Of a stretch of DNA of 64,000 nucleotides, positions 36,515-44,738 are shown piece by piece. Origin of the DNA: Myxococcales bacterium (lineage in GTDB: Bacteria; Myxococcota_A; Polyangia; Polyangiales; Ga0077539). The stretch spans positions 1 through 64,000 of the forward strand of contig JAEUKH010000040.1 of assembly GCA_016792845.1 (NCBI GenBank), written 5' to 3'. The position numbers and the translations under genes were made by a program. The notes under the pieces were generated by a model, which saw nothing but the letters and a program-made list of their open reading frames with translations, did no database searches and was not told the origin of the DNA. Position 1 is the first letter of the stretch; each line of letters opens with the position of its first letter.

Positions 36515-38155
36515 CTAGCACGCGTCGAGGGCCATCAGCGCGCCGTAGCTCAGCCCGAAGCGCGCGAGATACTTTCGCAGCCGGGCCGCGTCGTTGGGGG
36601 TCGCCTTGGCTGCGCGAGACGCCGCGAAGAGCTGTCGCCCGGCCTCTGAGAGCGAGCCCGCCTGGCGACACACCGCGACGACGTCTTCGAGCTGCACGCG
36701 GTCGAAGCGGTCGAGCGATGCGGCGCCCGCAGGCCCGAGGAGCCGCTCGACCCACCCACACGAGGGGCTCGCGCCAGGGGCCGCAGCGTGCCACCGCGCC
36801 GAGAGACCGGCCACCTCCGAGGCGACCCGCGCGGCGTCGATGCGGCGCCCCTCGGCGAGCGTGGCCATGCGGAGCACCGCGGCAGAGAGCTCGCGAAAAT
36901 TGCCAGGCCAGGGCGCCGCGCGACCGAAGGCGACGAAGGCCTCGCGGGCCTCTCGGTTCATGCTCACGGCGCGCCCGAGCTCGTCGCTCACCCGCGCGAG
37001 CTCGTAGTCGAGGTTGGGCTCAAAATCCTCAGGACGCTCGGCCAACGAAGGCAACCTGAAGGCCCACACGTCGAGCCGCGCGAGGAGGTCTTCGCGAAAG
37101 AGCCCCGCCCGCACCCGCTGCCGAAGGTCGCGGTTGGTGCCCGCGATGAGCGAGAAGCTCGAACGCACCGTCGCGTCGGAGCCCACAGGGTAGAAGGCCT
37201 TCTCTTCGAGCGCGCGGAGGAGCATCGCCTGCTCGTCGAGCCCGAGCTCGCCCACCTCGTCGAGGAAGAGCGTGCCCCCGTCGGCGCCGCGCAAGAGCCC
37301 CTCGCGCGCCGCGTTCGCCCCCGTAAAGGCCCCCTTGACGTGCCCGAAGAGCGCGCTCATCGCCTGGTCGCCGCGCAGCGTCGCGCAGTTGACGTCGACG
37401 AAGCGCCCGCTCACCCGGTGACGTTGAAGACGGAGCGCGTGGAGCCGCGCCGCGAGCTGGCTCTTGCCCGCTCCCGTAGGCCCCGTCAGAAGGATCGGCG
37501 CCGCGCTGTTCGCGGCCACCACCGTGAGCGCGTCGATCATCGCGTTGAAGGCCTCGTTGCGCGTCGCGATGCCGTCACAGAGCAGCGCCCGCCCCTCGCG
37601 CCGCTCGCTCAGAAAGCGCGCCGCGAGCCCGTCGTACTTCGACAGGTCGAGGTCGATGATCTGCACGCTCCCGACGCCCGGTGCGGGGGCGTCGAGGCCC
37701 GCATCGACCCGAGGCGCCGTCTGCAAGAGACGCCCGGGGATGTGCCGCGACTCGGTCAACAGATACAAACAGATCTGGCAGACGTGGGTGCCCGTGGTGA
37801 TGTGAACGAGATAGTCTTCTCGCTCAGGGGCGAAGCGCACCGTGCGGCACCAGCTGTGAAGCGCACCGTACACCGTCGCAAAATCCCACGGGTCGCTGAG
37901 CGTGAGGGGGGTGACGAGCACCTCCATCTCGGGCCTGAGCGCGCGCAGCTCGTTCGCGATTTCTTCTGCAAAAACAATGTGTTGCACTGTTGTGAACAGC
38001 ACATACTTCGACACCCTGAGGCGCGGGTGCGTGACCAGGGCGAGGGTGGGCCGCCAGCGGGCCGGGCGATGGTAGCGCGCGGCGCGGTCGAGGCTCGTGC
38101 CCACGAAGCCGAGCACCACGGTGGCGCGTTCGCTCGGAGCGGCGGGTGCTCTCAT
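36515..38155 (-). CDS. rtcR: RNA-repair transcriptional activator RtcR
   Basis: A 546-residue sigma-54 activator. The N-terminal CARF-like sensor starts VVLGFVGTSLDRAARYH and contains HITTGTHVCQICLYLLTESR, matching RtcR, which responds to RNA termini or cyclic ligands. The AAA+ domain has Walker A LLTGPTGAGKSQLA (about 222), GAFTGA (about 274) for sigma-54 contact, and Walker B GGTLFLDEVGEL. The C-terminus carries a helix-turn-helix (SLSEAGRQLFAASRAAK). RtcR normally switches on the RNA ligase/cyclase genes rtcBA; neither is in this window. The ATG at 38155 gives a natural family start. Only 80 bp separate it from the divergent prenyltransferase gene. Confidence 0.93.
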   Translation of the reverse strand: MRAPAAPSERATVVLGFVGTSLDRAARYHRPARWRPTLALVTHPRLRVSKYVLFTTVQHIVFAEEIANELRALRPEMEVLVTPLTLSDPWDFATVYGALHSWCRTVRFAPEREDYLVHITTGTHVCQICLYLLTESRHIPGRLLQTAPRVDAGLDAPAPGVGSVQIIDLDLSKYDGLAARFLSERREGRALLCDGIATRNEAFNAMIDALTVVAANSAAPILLTGPTGAGKSQLAARLHALRLQRHRVSGRFVDVNCATLRGDQAMSALFGHVKGAFTGANAAREGLLRGADGGTLFLDEVGELGLDEQAMLLRALEEKAFYPVGSDATVRSSFSLIAGTNRDLRQRVRAGLFREDLLARLDVWAFRLPSLAERPEDFEPNLDYELARVSDELGRAVSMNREAREAFVAFGRAAPWPGNFRELSAAVLRMATLAEGRRIDAARVASEVAGLSARWHAAAPGASPSCGWVERLLGPAGAASLDRFDRVQLEDVVAVCRQAGSLSEAGRQLFAASRAAKATPNDAARLRKYLARFGLSYGALMALDAC

Positions 38156-38235
38156 CGCCCGAGCACAGCACGGCGCCGGGGCGTCGTTCAAGCGCCGCAC
38201 GCGCCGCCGCGCGGGGTACATTCGCGGTCACGCCA

Positions 38236-39135
38236 ATGACGCAACCGAGCGCGCTGCGAGACGGCCTCGCGATCATTCGCTATCACATCGTGCTCATCGC
38301 CATGGCCGCCACGGTGGTCTTCGGGTGGCTGATGACGGGGCGCTACGCGTGGGCCCTGGCGCTGGTGACGGGTCTCGATTGGTTCCTCATCAACCTCTTG
38401 AACCGGGTGACCGACATCGCCGAAGACCGCCGAAACCAGATCGCGGGCACCGAGCGCGTGGCGGCCCGGGCGCGGCTCCTCACCGCGGCGAGCTTCGGCC
38501 TCATGGCGACGAGCTTCGCGGTGACCCACTGGCTCGCGCCCGCGCTCACCCCGTACCGCCTCGCGGTGCAGCTCATCGGCCTCGGATACAACTACAAGAT
38601 CGTGCCCACGCCGCGGGGCCTGTCCCGCTTCAAAGAGCTGTATTTCTTCAAGAATTTCGGCTCCGCGGTGATCTTCTTCCTCACGGGCTTTATGTACCCG
38701 CTGGCCCTCGCGCGGCCCTCGCTCTCGTGGGCCGCCATCGCGTCGCTGGTGCTCTTCTTTCTGCCCTTCGAGATCACCTACGAGATCCTCTACGACCTCC
38801 GAGACCTCGAGGGCGATCGCGCCGAGGGCGTGCCCACCTACCCCGTCGTGCACGGGCCGCTGCGCGCGCGGCAGATCATCGACGCGCTCCTCGTGCTCGC
38901 GTCGCTCAGCCTCGCAGCGGGCCTCGCGACGGGCGCGTTGGGGCTCCGCGAGGGGCTCATGCTCGCGGCGCCGGTGATCCAGTTCGTCTTCTACCGCAGG
39001 CACCTCGCGCGCGGTCTCACGCCCCGCGACTGCATCGCGCTCACGCACCTCGGCACGGCCCTCTTGCTCTTCTACCTCGCGGGCACCGCGGCCTGGTCAC
39101 GCGCGGGTCTGCCCGAGAACATCTTCCTGCGCTGA
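38236..39135 (+). CDS. UbiA-family prenyltransferase
   Basis: A 299-residue integral membrane protein with about eight helices and both Asp-rich motifs of UbiA enzymes: NLLNRVTDIAEDRRN (about residues 55-69) and YDLRDLEGDRAEG (about 190-200). These enzymes move a prenyl group onto aromatic, carotenoid or other acceptors using two magnesium ions. Acceptor cannot be told from sequence. Convergent to it, and overlapping its 3' end by 39 bp, is a CruF-like gene; that neighbour pair is known from archaeal C50-carotenoid loci. Start at ATG 38236, after a long run of antisense frame. Confidence 0.85.
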   Translation: MTQPSALRDGLAIIRYHIVLIAMAATVVFGWLMTGRYAWALALVTGLDWFLINLLNRVTDIAEDRRNQIAGTERVAARARLLTAASFGLMATSFAVTHWLAPALTPYRLAVQLIGLGYNYKIVPTPRGLSRFKELYFFKNFGSAVIFFLTGFMYPLALARPSLSWAAIASLVLFFLPFEITYEILYDLRDLEGDRAEGVPTYPVVHGPLRARQIIDALLVLASLSLAAGLATGALGLREGLMLAAPVIQFVFYRRHLARGLTPRDCIALTHLGTALLLFYLAGTAAWSRAGLPENIFLR

Positions 39136-39933
39136 CCGCGCCCACCGCGTCGCCACAAGATACGGAACGGCCACCAGCCCCGTGTGAAGCCAATACCGCG
39201 GCTCGCCCGGCGCCGTGACCGCGAGGAGCACGAAGAACACGCTCGCCGCGATCACCCTCGGCACCGCCACCTCGGGCCCGAGCGTGTGACCGCGCGCCCG
39301 CGCCCGCGCCGCCGCGACCGTCGCCCCGAGGCTCGCGGCCGCCAGGAGGCCCCACGAGAGGGGCTCCAGCGGGCCCCGCAACACCCAGCGAAAGAGCGCC
39401 CACCACGACGCGAAAATGCCCGCGTGGGCCACCGCCGACGCGACCGCCACGAGGTACCCCGGGCGCGCGCCGCGGTCGAGCACGAGCCCCGCGCCGTAGG
39501 CGAAGAAGCCCCAGCCCGCGATGCCCACCAGCGGCACCCCGAGGTGACCGGGCTCGGCCCAAGACCACAAGCCCGCGCGCACCGCGATGACCTCCATGAG
39601 CGACGCGTCGAGGGTCACTGCGAGGGCCGAGAAGAGCGCCGTGCGAGGCCCCGCGTCGGGCCAGAGGGCGCGCACCACGGCCCGAGACGAGAGCACCACC
39701 AGCGGCCAGATGAGCGGCACGAGCAGCGGCACGCGGTGCGCCCGCCCGTGCCAGATCGGCGCGTAGCGGTAGAAGTCATAAAAGACGATGCAGGTCTCCT
39801 CGCCCACAAAGCCCGCGAGGGCGAGGGCGAGGTACTCTCGCGCGAGGGCGGGCCACCCGCGGTGACGCGCCATCGCGGCCAAGGTGATCAGCACCACCGC
39901 GACGCAGAGGGCCTCAAAGAGCCAGTGCGGCAT
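39097..39933 (-). CDS. CruF/DUF422-like carotenoid-type membrane protein
   Basis: A 278-residue integral membrane protein, about seven helices. Features matching the CruF/DUF422 carotenoid hydratase family are an early Glu followed by a tyrosine-rich step (EETCIVFYDFYRYAP), a Pro/Trp pair (VPLLVPLIWPLVVL) and the segment MEVIAVRAGLWSWAEPGHL then GVPLVGIAGWGFFAYG. The identity of key acidic residues is less clear, so the exact reaction is uncertain. It overlaps the upstream HExxH membrane-protein gene by 20 bp on the same strand and the convergent UbiA gene by 39 bp. Confidence 0.6.
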   Translation of the reverse strand: MPHWLFEALCVAVVLITLAAMARHRGWPALAREYLALALAGFVGEETCIVFYDFYRYAPIWHGRAHRVPLLVPLIWPLVVLSSRAVVRALWPDAGPRTALFSALAVTLDASLMEVIAVRAGLWSWAEPGHLGVPLVGIAGWGFFAYGAGLVLDRGARPGYLVAVASAVAHAGIFASWWALFRWVLRGPLEPLSWGLLAAASLGATVAAARARARGHTLGPEVAVPRVIAASVFFVLLAVTAPGEPRYWLHTGLVAVPYLVATRWARSAQEDVLGQTRA

Positions 39934-40927
39934 CGGTCACCTTCGCGTAGAGCGTCACCGTCGCGGGCCGGGCGAGCGCCGCGCGACGGCCGCGGCGAGG
40001 GGCCGCGCGACCCGGCACGAGCGCGAGCAAGAGCACCAGCGCCGCGCACGAGACCCCGAGGGCCTTCAGCGCGTCGGCCACATCAGGGAGCGAGGGGTCA
40101 GGCACCCGACGCGCTCGAACCGCCGCGGTGACGAGCGAGCCGAGGGCCGTCAGCGCGACGAGCACCAGCGACAGCACCACCGCGAAGGCGAGCACCCCGA
40201 CCAGGGGCGCGTAGGCCGTCACCATCGCGCGGAGATGGGCGCCCGGAGAGAGGCCGAAGAGCGCAGCCGCGAGGTTCGCCGCGAAGACCAGGGCCAGGCA
40301 CGCGAGGGCGCCGTCGCGGCCGCCGCGGAGGTCGGAGCGCGAAGGGCCCATGTGCGCCACCACCGCGGTCGAGAGGTACAGAAACACCCAGAAGCGTAGG
40401 CTCCGAAGGTGCTCGGGGTCGGTGAGGGCGCCCACCGTGAGCCGCGCGATGCGACCGAGCGCCAGTGTTGCTTCGAAGGGGTCGTCGGCCCGCGCCATCG
40501 CCCGCGCAGAGGCCCCCGTCGGAAACCACCGCCCGCTGTCTTCGACCAGCACCGCCGCGAGGAGCCACACCGCCCCGACGCCCGCGAAGAGCGGCGCGAC
40601 GCCCGCGAAGAAGCGACCGATGCGCTGCCGCGGCGCGCGCGGGTCGAAGCGGTACGCGACATACCCGAGGCACCCGGTCTCGGGGTCAGGGTCGAAGAGC
40701 TTCAGCGTCTCGATGGTGTGCCCCGAGAGGCGATGAAGCGCCGCGTGGGCGAGCTCGTGCAGCGGCGCGCCGACCCAAGCGGTGACGAGCACCGAGCGCC
40801 ACCCCCAGCGCACCGTCGCGAGCCGTGAGCGCCAACGCTCGAGCCCGTGCAAGAGCACCGCGAGCCCGAGGGTGGGCGCGATCAGCAGCACGAGCTGTTG
40901 CAGAATCAGTGAGAAAAAGCCGACCAC
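39914..40927 (-). CDS. HExxH multi-pass membrane protein (M50-like)
   Basis: A 337-residue membrane protein. HELAHAALHRLSGH (about residues 57-70) is a zinc-metalloprotease HExxH motif within a membrane context, as in site-2 (M50) proteases. I do not see a convincing second motif (an Asn/Asp-Pro-Asp-Gly type); the nearby acidic stretch DPDPETGCLG may play that part. About five to six hydrophobic segments. Its stop overlaps the following CruF-like gene start by 20 bp, so the two are translationally linked. Protease function is a moderate inference. Confidence 0.65.
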   Translation of the reverse strand: MVGFFSLILQQLVLLIAPTLGLAVLLHGLERWRSRLATVRWGWRSVLVTAWVGAPLHELAHAALHRLSGHTIETLKLFDPDPETGCLGYVAYRFDPRAPRQRIGRFFAGVAPLFAGVGAVWLLAAVLVEDSGRWFPTGASARAMARADDPFEATLALGRIARLTVGALTDPEHLRSLRFWVFLYLSTAVVAHMGPSRSDLRGGRDGALACLALVFAANLAAALFGLSPGAHLRAMVTAYAPLVGVLAFAVVLSLVLVALTALGSLVTAAVRARRVPDPSLPDVADALKALGVSCAALVLLLALVPGRAAPRRGRRAALARPATVTLYAKVTDAALAL

Positions 40928-40983
40928 GGCGCGAGACTAAACCACGCGCACCGCGGGCCCACGAAGAAGCGCCCGCACGAGGC

Positions 40984-41451
40984 TCACGCGGCGTCTTCGC
41001 GGGCGTCACCCCGCGCGCTCAACACCGCCTCGCAGAAGGCGACATGGTGCTTCACCACCTTCTTCGGGAGCGACGCGAGCACCTCGCGGGTCACCTGCTC
41101 CATCACCGCCTCGACCTCGCGCCGACGACGGCGGCCCGCGCGGGTGAGGTAGAGCCGCTGGAGCCGCCCGTCTTTGGGGTCTCGCGCTCGGGCCAGGAGG
41201 TCGTGCGCTTCGAGCTTGTCGAGCAAGGGCGAGAGCGTCGACTTCTCAAGCTCCAGGGTCCGCGCGAGGGCGCTCACGGTGACGCCGTCTTGGTCTTCGA
41301 GCGCCGCGAGCACCGAGAGCTGGGCCGGGCTCACGTCGACGATGCCCCGCGCCCGAAGCGCCTTGCGCGCCCGCACCGAGAGCATCAGCGCCGCGCGGGT
41401 GGTGAGAAACAACGGACTCTCCCGAAGTGCAGCGAGGAGCTTCTCGGCCAT
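40984..41451 (-). CDS. MarR-family transcriptional regulator
   Basis: A 155-residue winged-helix regulator. SPAQLSVLAALEDQDGVTV, LARTLELEKSTLSPLLDKL (recognition helix) and DPKDGRLQRLYLTRAGRRR (wing) follow the MarR pattern. Start at ATG 41451 (MAEKLLAALRESP), since the same frame continues far upstream only as antisense of radA. It diverges from radA, and a 15-bp perfect palindrome in the shared region is a plausible operator, 84 bp before this gene. The ligand is unknown. Confidence 0.88.
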   Translation of the reverse strand: MAEKLLAALRESPLFLTTRAALMLSVRARKALRARGIVDVSPAQLSVLAALEDQDGVTVSALARTLELEKSTLSPLLDKLEAHDLLARARDPKDGRLQRLYLTRAGRRRRREVEAVMEQVTREVLASLPKKVVKHHVAFCEAVLSARGDAREDAA

Positions 41452-41534
41452 GTCAAAGAAATAGCAAGATTCGCCCCGCCCCGTGACCCGACATGCGTTC
41501 AGCAATTGCCAGAGCTCCGGGCGATTTCTGAGAG

Positions 41535-41549
41535 TGACATAGAATGTCA
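41535..41549. promoter_or_regulatory. palindrome, candidate MarR operator
   Basis: TGACATAGAATGTCA is a perfect inverted repeat of 6-bp arms around AGA. It lies between divergent marR-type and radA genes, 84 bp before the former and 44 bp before the latter. MarR dimers bind such palindromes, so it may control the regulator, radA or both; this is inference. Confidence 0.45.
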
Positions 41550-41592
41550 ATGGGGTGATTGCGAGGGGGGCCGAGACTGCATAGGGTGCGGC

Positions 41593-43002
41593 GTGGCCAA
41601 AGAGAGCGAGTTCGTGTGTCAGGCGTGCGGCGCCACGTCGGCCAAGTGGGTGGGCCGCTGCCCCGGTTGCGGCGGGTGGAATACCCTGGTCGAAGAGCGC
41701 GTGCCCAAGGGCAGCCGCGCCCGGGCGCGGGGGGCGATGTCGGTGTCGGCGACGGGCTCGAAGGTCGTGCGGCTCGAAGAGGCCGTCGCGCAAGAGGCGC
41801 CGCGGGTTCCGTGCGGGATGCGCGAGGTCGACAGGGTGTTGGGGGGCGGTCTGGTCGAGGGCTCGGTGGTGCTCCTTGGGGGCGAACCCGGGGTCGGTAA
41901 GAGCACCCTCCTCTTGCAGATGGTGGCGCAGCTGGTGACCCAGCCCGAAGCGAGCCCGCGGATGCGCGGCGGGGTGCTGTACGTCTCGGGCGAAGAGAGC
42001 GCGGCCCAGGTCGCGGGGCGCGCCCGGCGCCTCGGGGTGCGCGAGGGCGACCAGCTTCGGCTCCTGGCCTCGGGTGATCTCGACGACGTCGAGCGGGCCA
42101 TCGCCGAGATTAACCCTTCGGTAGTGGCCATCGACTCGGTTCAGACGCTCCGGGCCAGCGAGCTCGAGAGCGCGGCGGGTTCGGTCTCGCAGCTCCGCGA
42201 GGTCACATCGCGGCTCGTCACCCTGGCCAAACAAGAGGCCCGCACGATGGTGCTGGTGGGCCACGTCACCAAAGACGGCTCCCTCGCGGGCCCCAAGGTG
42301 CTCGAACACCTCGTCGACGTGGTGGTCGCCTTCGACGGCACCCGGAGCGGCGGCCCGAGACTCTTGCGGAGCATCAAGAACCGCTTCGGCGCCGCGGGCG
42401 AGCTGGCCGTGATGGAGATGACCCGAGACGGGCTCCAAGAGGTCGAAGACCCGTCGAAGCTCTTCCTGGCCGAGCGGCCCAAAGACGTGCCGGGCTCGGT
42501 GGTGCTCGCGAGCGCCGACGGGCCTCGGCCGCTCCTGCTCGAAGTTCAGGCGCTGGTCACGCCGAGCGCGATGCCCTCGCCGCGGCGGGTCGCCACCGGG
42601 GTCGACGCGACGCGCCTGTCGATCCTCACGGCGGTGCTCTCGCAGCGGGCGAATCTCTCGATCCGCGACCGCGACGTGTTCGTGAGCCTCGCCGGGGGGG
42701 CCAGCGTCGATGAGCCCGCGGCCGATCTCGGCGTCGCGTGCGCCATCGCGTCGAGCGTGGTCGAGCTCTCGCTCCCGATGGATCTCGTGGTCTTCGGCGA
42801 AATCGGCCTCGCGGGCGAGGTGCGCGCGGTGCCGCGGTGCACCCCGAGACTCGAAGAGGCGGTGAAGCAGGGGTTCAAGCGCGCCATCGTGCCGAGGGCC
42901 AACGTCGAGCGCGGCGAGGTGCCGCCCGGCATGGTCGCCCACGGCGTCGCCCACGCCCGCGAGGTCGCCGCATGGATCGAGCGCAAGCGCGACGCGCGTT
43001 GA
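41593..43002 (+). CDS. radA: DNA repair protein RadA
   Basis: A 469-residue RecA-like helicase that drives branch migration in recombinational repair. It has the N-terminal Cys4 zinc finger (FVCQACGATSAKWVGRCPGCG), Walker A GGEPGVGKSTLLLQM (about 96-110), the RadA signature KNRFG (about 263-267) and a C-terminal Lon-like domain (DVFVSLAGGASVDEPAADL). GTG start at 41593. Length is normal for RadA. Followed by the kinase gene at 41 bp. Confidence 0.97.
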   Translation: MAKESEFVCQACGATSAKWVGRCPGCGGWNTLVEERVPKGSRARARGAMSVSATGSKVVRLEEAVAQEAPRVPCGMREVDRVLGGGLVEGSVVLLGGEPGVGKSTLLLQMVAQLVTQPEASPRMRGGVLYVSGEESAAQVAGRARRLGVREGDQLRLLASGDLDDVERAIAEINPSVVAIDSVQTLRASELESAAGSVSQLREVTSRLVTLAKQEARTMVLVGHVTKDGSLAGPKVLEHLVDVVVAFDGTRSGGPRLLRSIKNRFGAAGELAVMEMTRDGLQEVEDPSKLFLAERPKDVPGSVVLASADGPRPLLLEVQALVTPSAMPSPRRVATGVDATRLSILTAVLSQRANLSIRDRDVFVSLAGGASVDEPAADLGVACAIASSVVELSLPMDLVVFGEIGLAGEVRAVPRCTPRLEEAVKQGFKRAIVPRANVERGEVPPGMVAHGVAHAREVAAWIERKRDAR

Positions 43003-43042
43003 GCCTCGACGACGACGCAGAGAAGAAGGCAGACTCGGCGCG

Positions 43043-44440
43043 GTGGAGAGACGTTGCCCGCGCTGTGATCGGCGCCTGAGCCCGGCCGAACTTCGGTGCC
43101 CCGTCGACGGCACCTATGTGCAACCTACGGGGCCCGCGGCCGACCAGGCCATCGGCGGGCGCTACCGGCTCACGACGCTCCTCGGCATCGGCGGCATGGG
43201 GGTGGTGTACGGCGCCGACGACCTGCGCAGCGGGCGCGGCGTGGCGCTCAAGATGCTCGACACGCGGTGGGCCGACGACCGCACCGTGCGCGAGCGATTC
43301 TTGCGAGAGATCCGCACGGGCATGGGCTTGCAGCACCCTCACATCGCGCGGGTCTTCGACGCCGGGCACGGCCCCGAGGGCACCTGGCTCGTGATGGAGC
43401 GCCTCGAAGGCCAGAGCCTCGCTGCCCGCCTCGAACGCGGCCCGCTGAGCCTCACCGACGCCCTCGAGGTCGCCCGTCAGGTCTGCGAGGCCTTGGCCGT
43501 GGTGCACCCCCACGGTGTGGTGCACCGCGACATCAAACCCGGCAACGTGTTCTTGGTGCGCGGGCCCCGGGCGATCGACGTGCGGGTGCTCGATTTCGGC
43601 CTCGCGCTCCTGGTCGACGAGACCCCGCTCACCCAAGCCGGGGCGGTGCTCGGCACGCCGCGGTACATGGCGCCCGAACAGGTGCGAAAGGCGCCCACCA
43701 CCGGCCAGGCCGACCTCTACGCCCTCGGGGTGCTCCTCTTCGAGGCCCTCGGCGGCGGCCCGCTCTACGAAGGAGACGACCAGCGGGTGATGATCCAGCA
43801 GGCCCTCGCGCCCACCCCGACGCTCCGTTCGAGAGGCGTCAAAGTGCCTGAATTGATTGAACAATTTGTGTTGGCGCTCTTGGCCAAAGACCCCGCCCAG
43901 CGCCCCCAGGGTGCGATGGCGACGGCGACCCGGATCTTCACGCTCCAGGCTCAGTTTCGTGCGCCCGCCCTCGCGGCCACGGTGCCGCCGGTGACGCCGG
44001 TTCGGGTGCCCGCGGTCACCGAGGCCCTCGACCTCGACGCGACCGTGGTGGCCCCCTCGCAGCACACGCCGATGGCGCCCGAGGCCCTCGTCGAGGCGTG
44101 GCTCTCGGCCGACGCGGCGCTCGTCGAGGCCCGCGGCGAGCTCCGCGAGGCCCTCGAACGCTGGCAATCAGAGCAGAAGAACCGGGCCGAGAAGATCGAG
44201 CGGCTTGAGACCTGGCGCGCCCAGGCCGAGGCGTGGCTTGAGCACCAACCCGACGCGTCGCAAGCGGGCGCCTACCGCGCCCAGATCGAGGGCGTGGTGC
44301 TCGAACTCGCGCGTCTCGGAGGTGAGGCCCCCGAGGCGCGTTGGGGCGAGCTCGGCCGCGCGGTGCGCGAGGCCCTCGGAGCCTTCGAGAGGGCCACCGA
44401 GGCGGTCATTCGTCAGACATCACGCGCTGATAAAGGGTGA
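43043..44440 (+). CDS. Ser/Thr protein kinase with N-terminal zinc ribbon
   Basis: A 465-residue cytoplasmic kinase. A four-Cys ribbon opens it (RRCPRCDRR, RCPVDGTYV). The kinase domain has LGIGGMGVVYGADD, Lys70 in VALKML, HRDIKPGNVF (about 161 onward), DFGLALLV and YMAPEQ. A coiled-coil-like segment (AWLSADAALVEARGELREAL, EKIERLETWRAQAEAWLE) ends the protein. No membrane helix. GTG start at 43043. Its last 35 bp overlap the convergent small T6SS-type gene, so it may influence that cassette, as PpkA-type kinases do in other T6SS loci; no link is shown. Confidence 0.9.
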   Translation: MERRCPRCDRRLSPAELRCPVDGTYVQPTGPAADQAIGGRYRLTTLLGIGGMGVVYGADDLRSGRGVALKMLDTRWADDRTVRERFLREIRTGMGLQHPHIARVFDAGHGPEGTWLVMERLEGQSLAARLERGPLSLTDALEVARQVCEALAVVHPHGVVHRDIKPGNVFLVRGPRAIDVRVLDFGLALLVDETPLTQAGAVLGTPRYMAPEQVRKAPTTGQADLYALGVLLFEALGGGPLYEGDDQRVMIQQALAPTPTLRSRGVKVPELIEQFVLALLAKDPAQRPQGAMATATRIFTLQAQFRAPALAATVPPVTPVRVPAVTEALDLDATVVAPSQHTPMAPEALVEAWLSADAALVEARGELREALERWQSEQKNRAEKIERLETWRAQAEAWLEHQPDASQAGAYRAQIEGVVLELARLGGEAPEARWGELGRAVREALGAFERATEAVIRQTSRADKG

Positions 44441-44738
44441 TGTTCGGAGGCCCTTGGGGTAGCCCCTCGGCCGACTGACAGAGGCCCATGGAGGCGTGCG
44501 TCACGACGGGCTTGTCGTCGACGGTCGAGCGCAGGCTGGCGGTCGTCCACACGAGGCGAACGCAGGGCGAGGGTTTGGGGCCGGGGAGCTGAAACGCGCA
44601 GCCGACGATCGACTGCGGGTCGGGCTGGAGCAGCACCGGCGCCCCGTCGGCTTCGAGCCGGGCCGAGCTCTGAAGCTGAACCTGCCCGCCGTGCGGGCAC
44701 AAGATCACGCTCCGGGTGGTGAGAAAGAAGCCGTTCAC
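44406..44738 (-). CDS. PAAR/DUF4280-like small protein of T6SS cassette
   Basis: A 110-residue protein. The start MNGFFLTTRSVILCPHGGQV and the later features VLLQPD, GCAFQL, SPCVRLVWTT and GLCQSAEG fit small PAAR/DUF4280-type proteins that cap or accompany VgrG spikes. Its ATG overlaps the stop of the Imm52-like gene (ATGA), so it is the last gene of that cassette. Its 3' end overlaps the kinase gene by 35 bp. Family assignment is by pattern, and a role as an adaptor is likewise possible. Confidence 0.65.
   Translation of the reverse strand: MNGFFLTTRSVILCPHGGQVQLQSSARLEADGAPVLLQPDPQSIVGCAFQLPGPKPSPCVRLVWTTASLRSTVDDKPVVTHASMGLCQSAEGLPQGPPNITLYQRVMSDE

Noticed and set aside
36515-38155. CARF sensor read as part of a type III CRISPR system
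   Set aside because: The protein has RtcR architecture with sigma-54 AAA+ domain and GAFTGA; no cas gene or CRISPR is present.
41452-43113. Extension of the MarR protein into a 709-residue protein
   Set aside because: The longer part is the reverse complement of radA and shows no family match.
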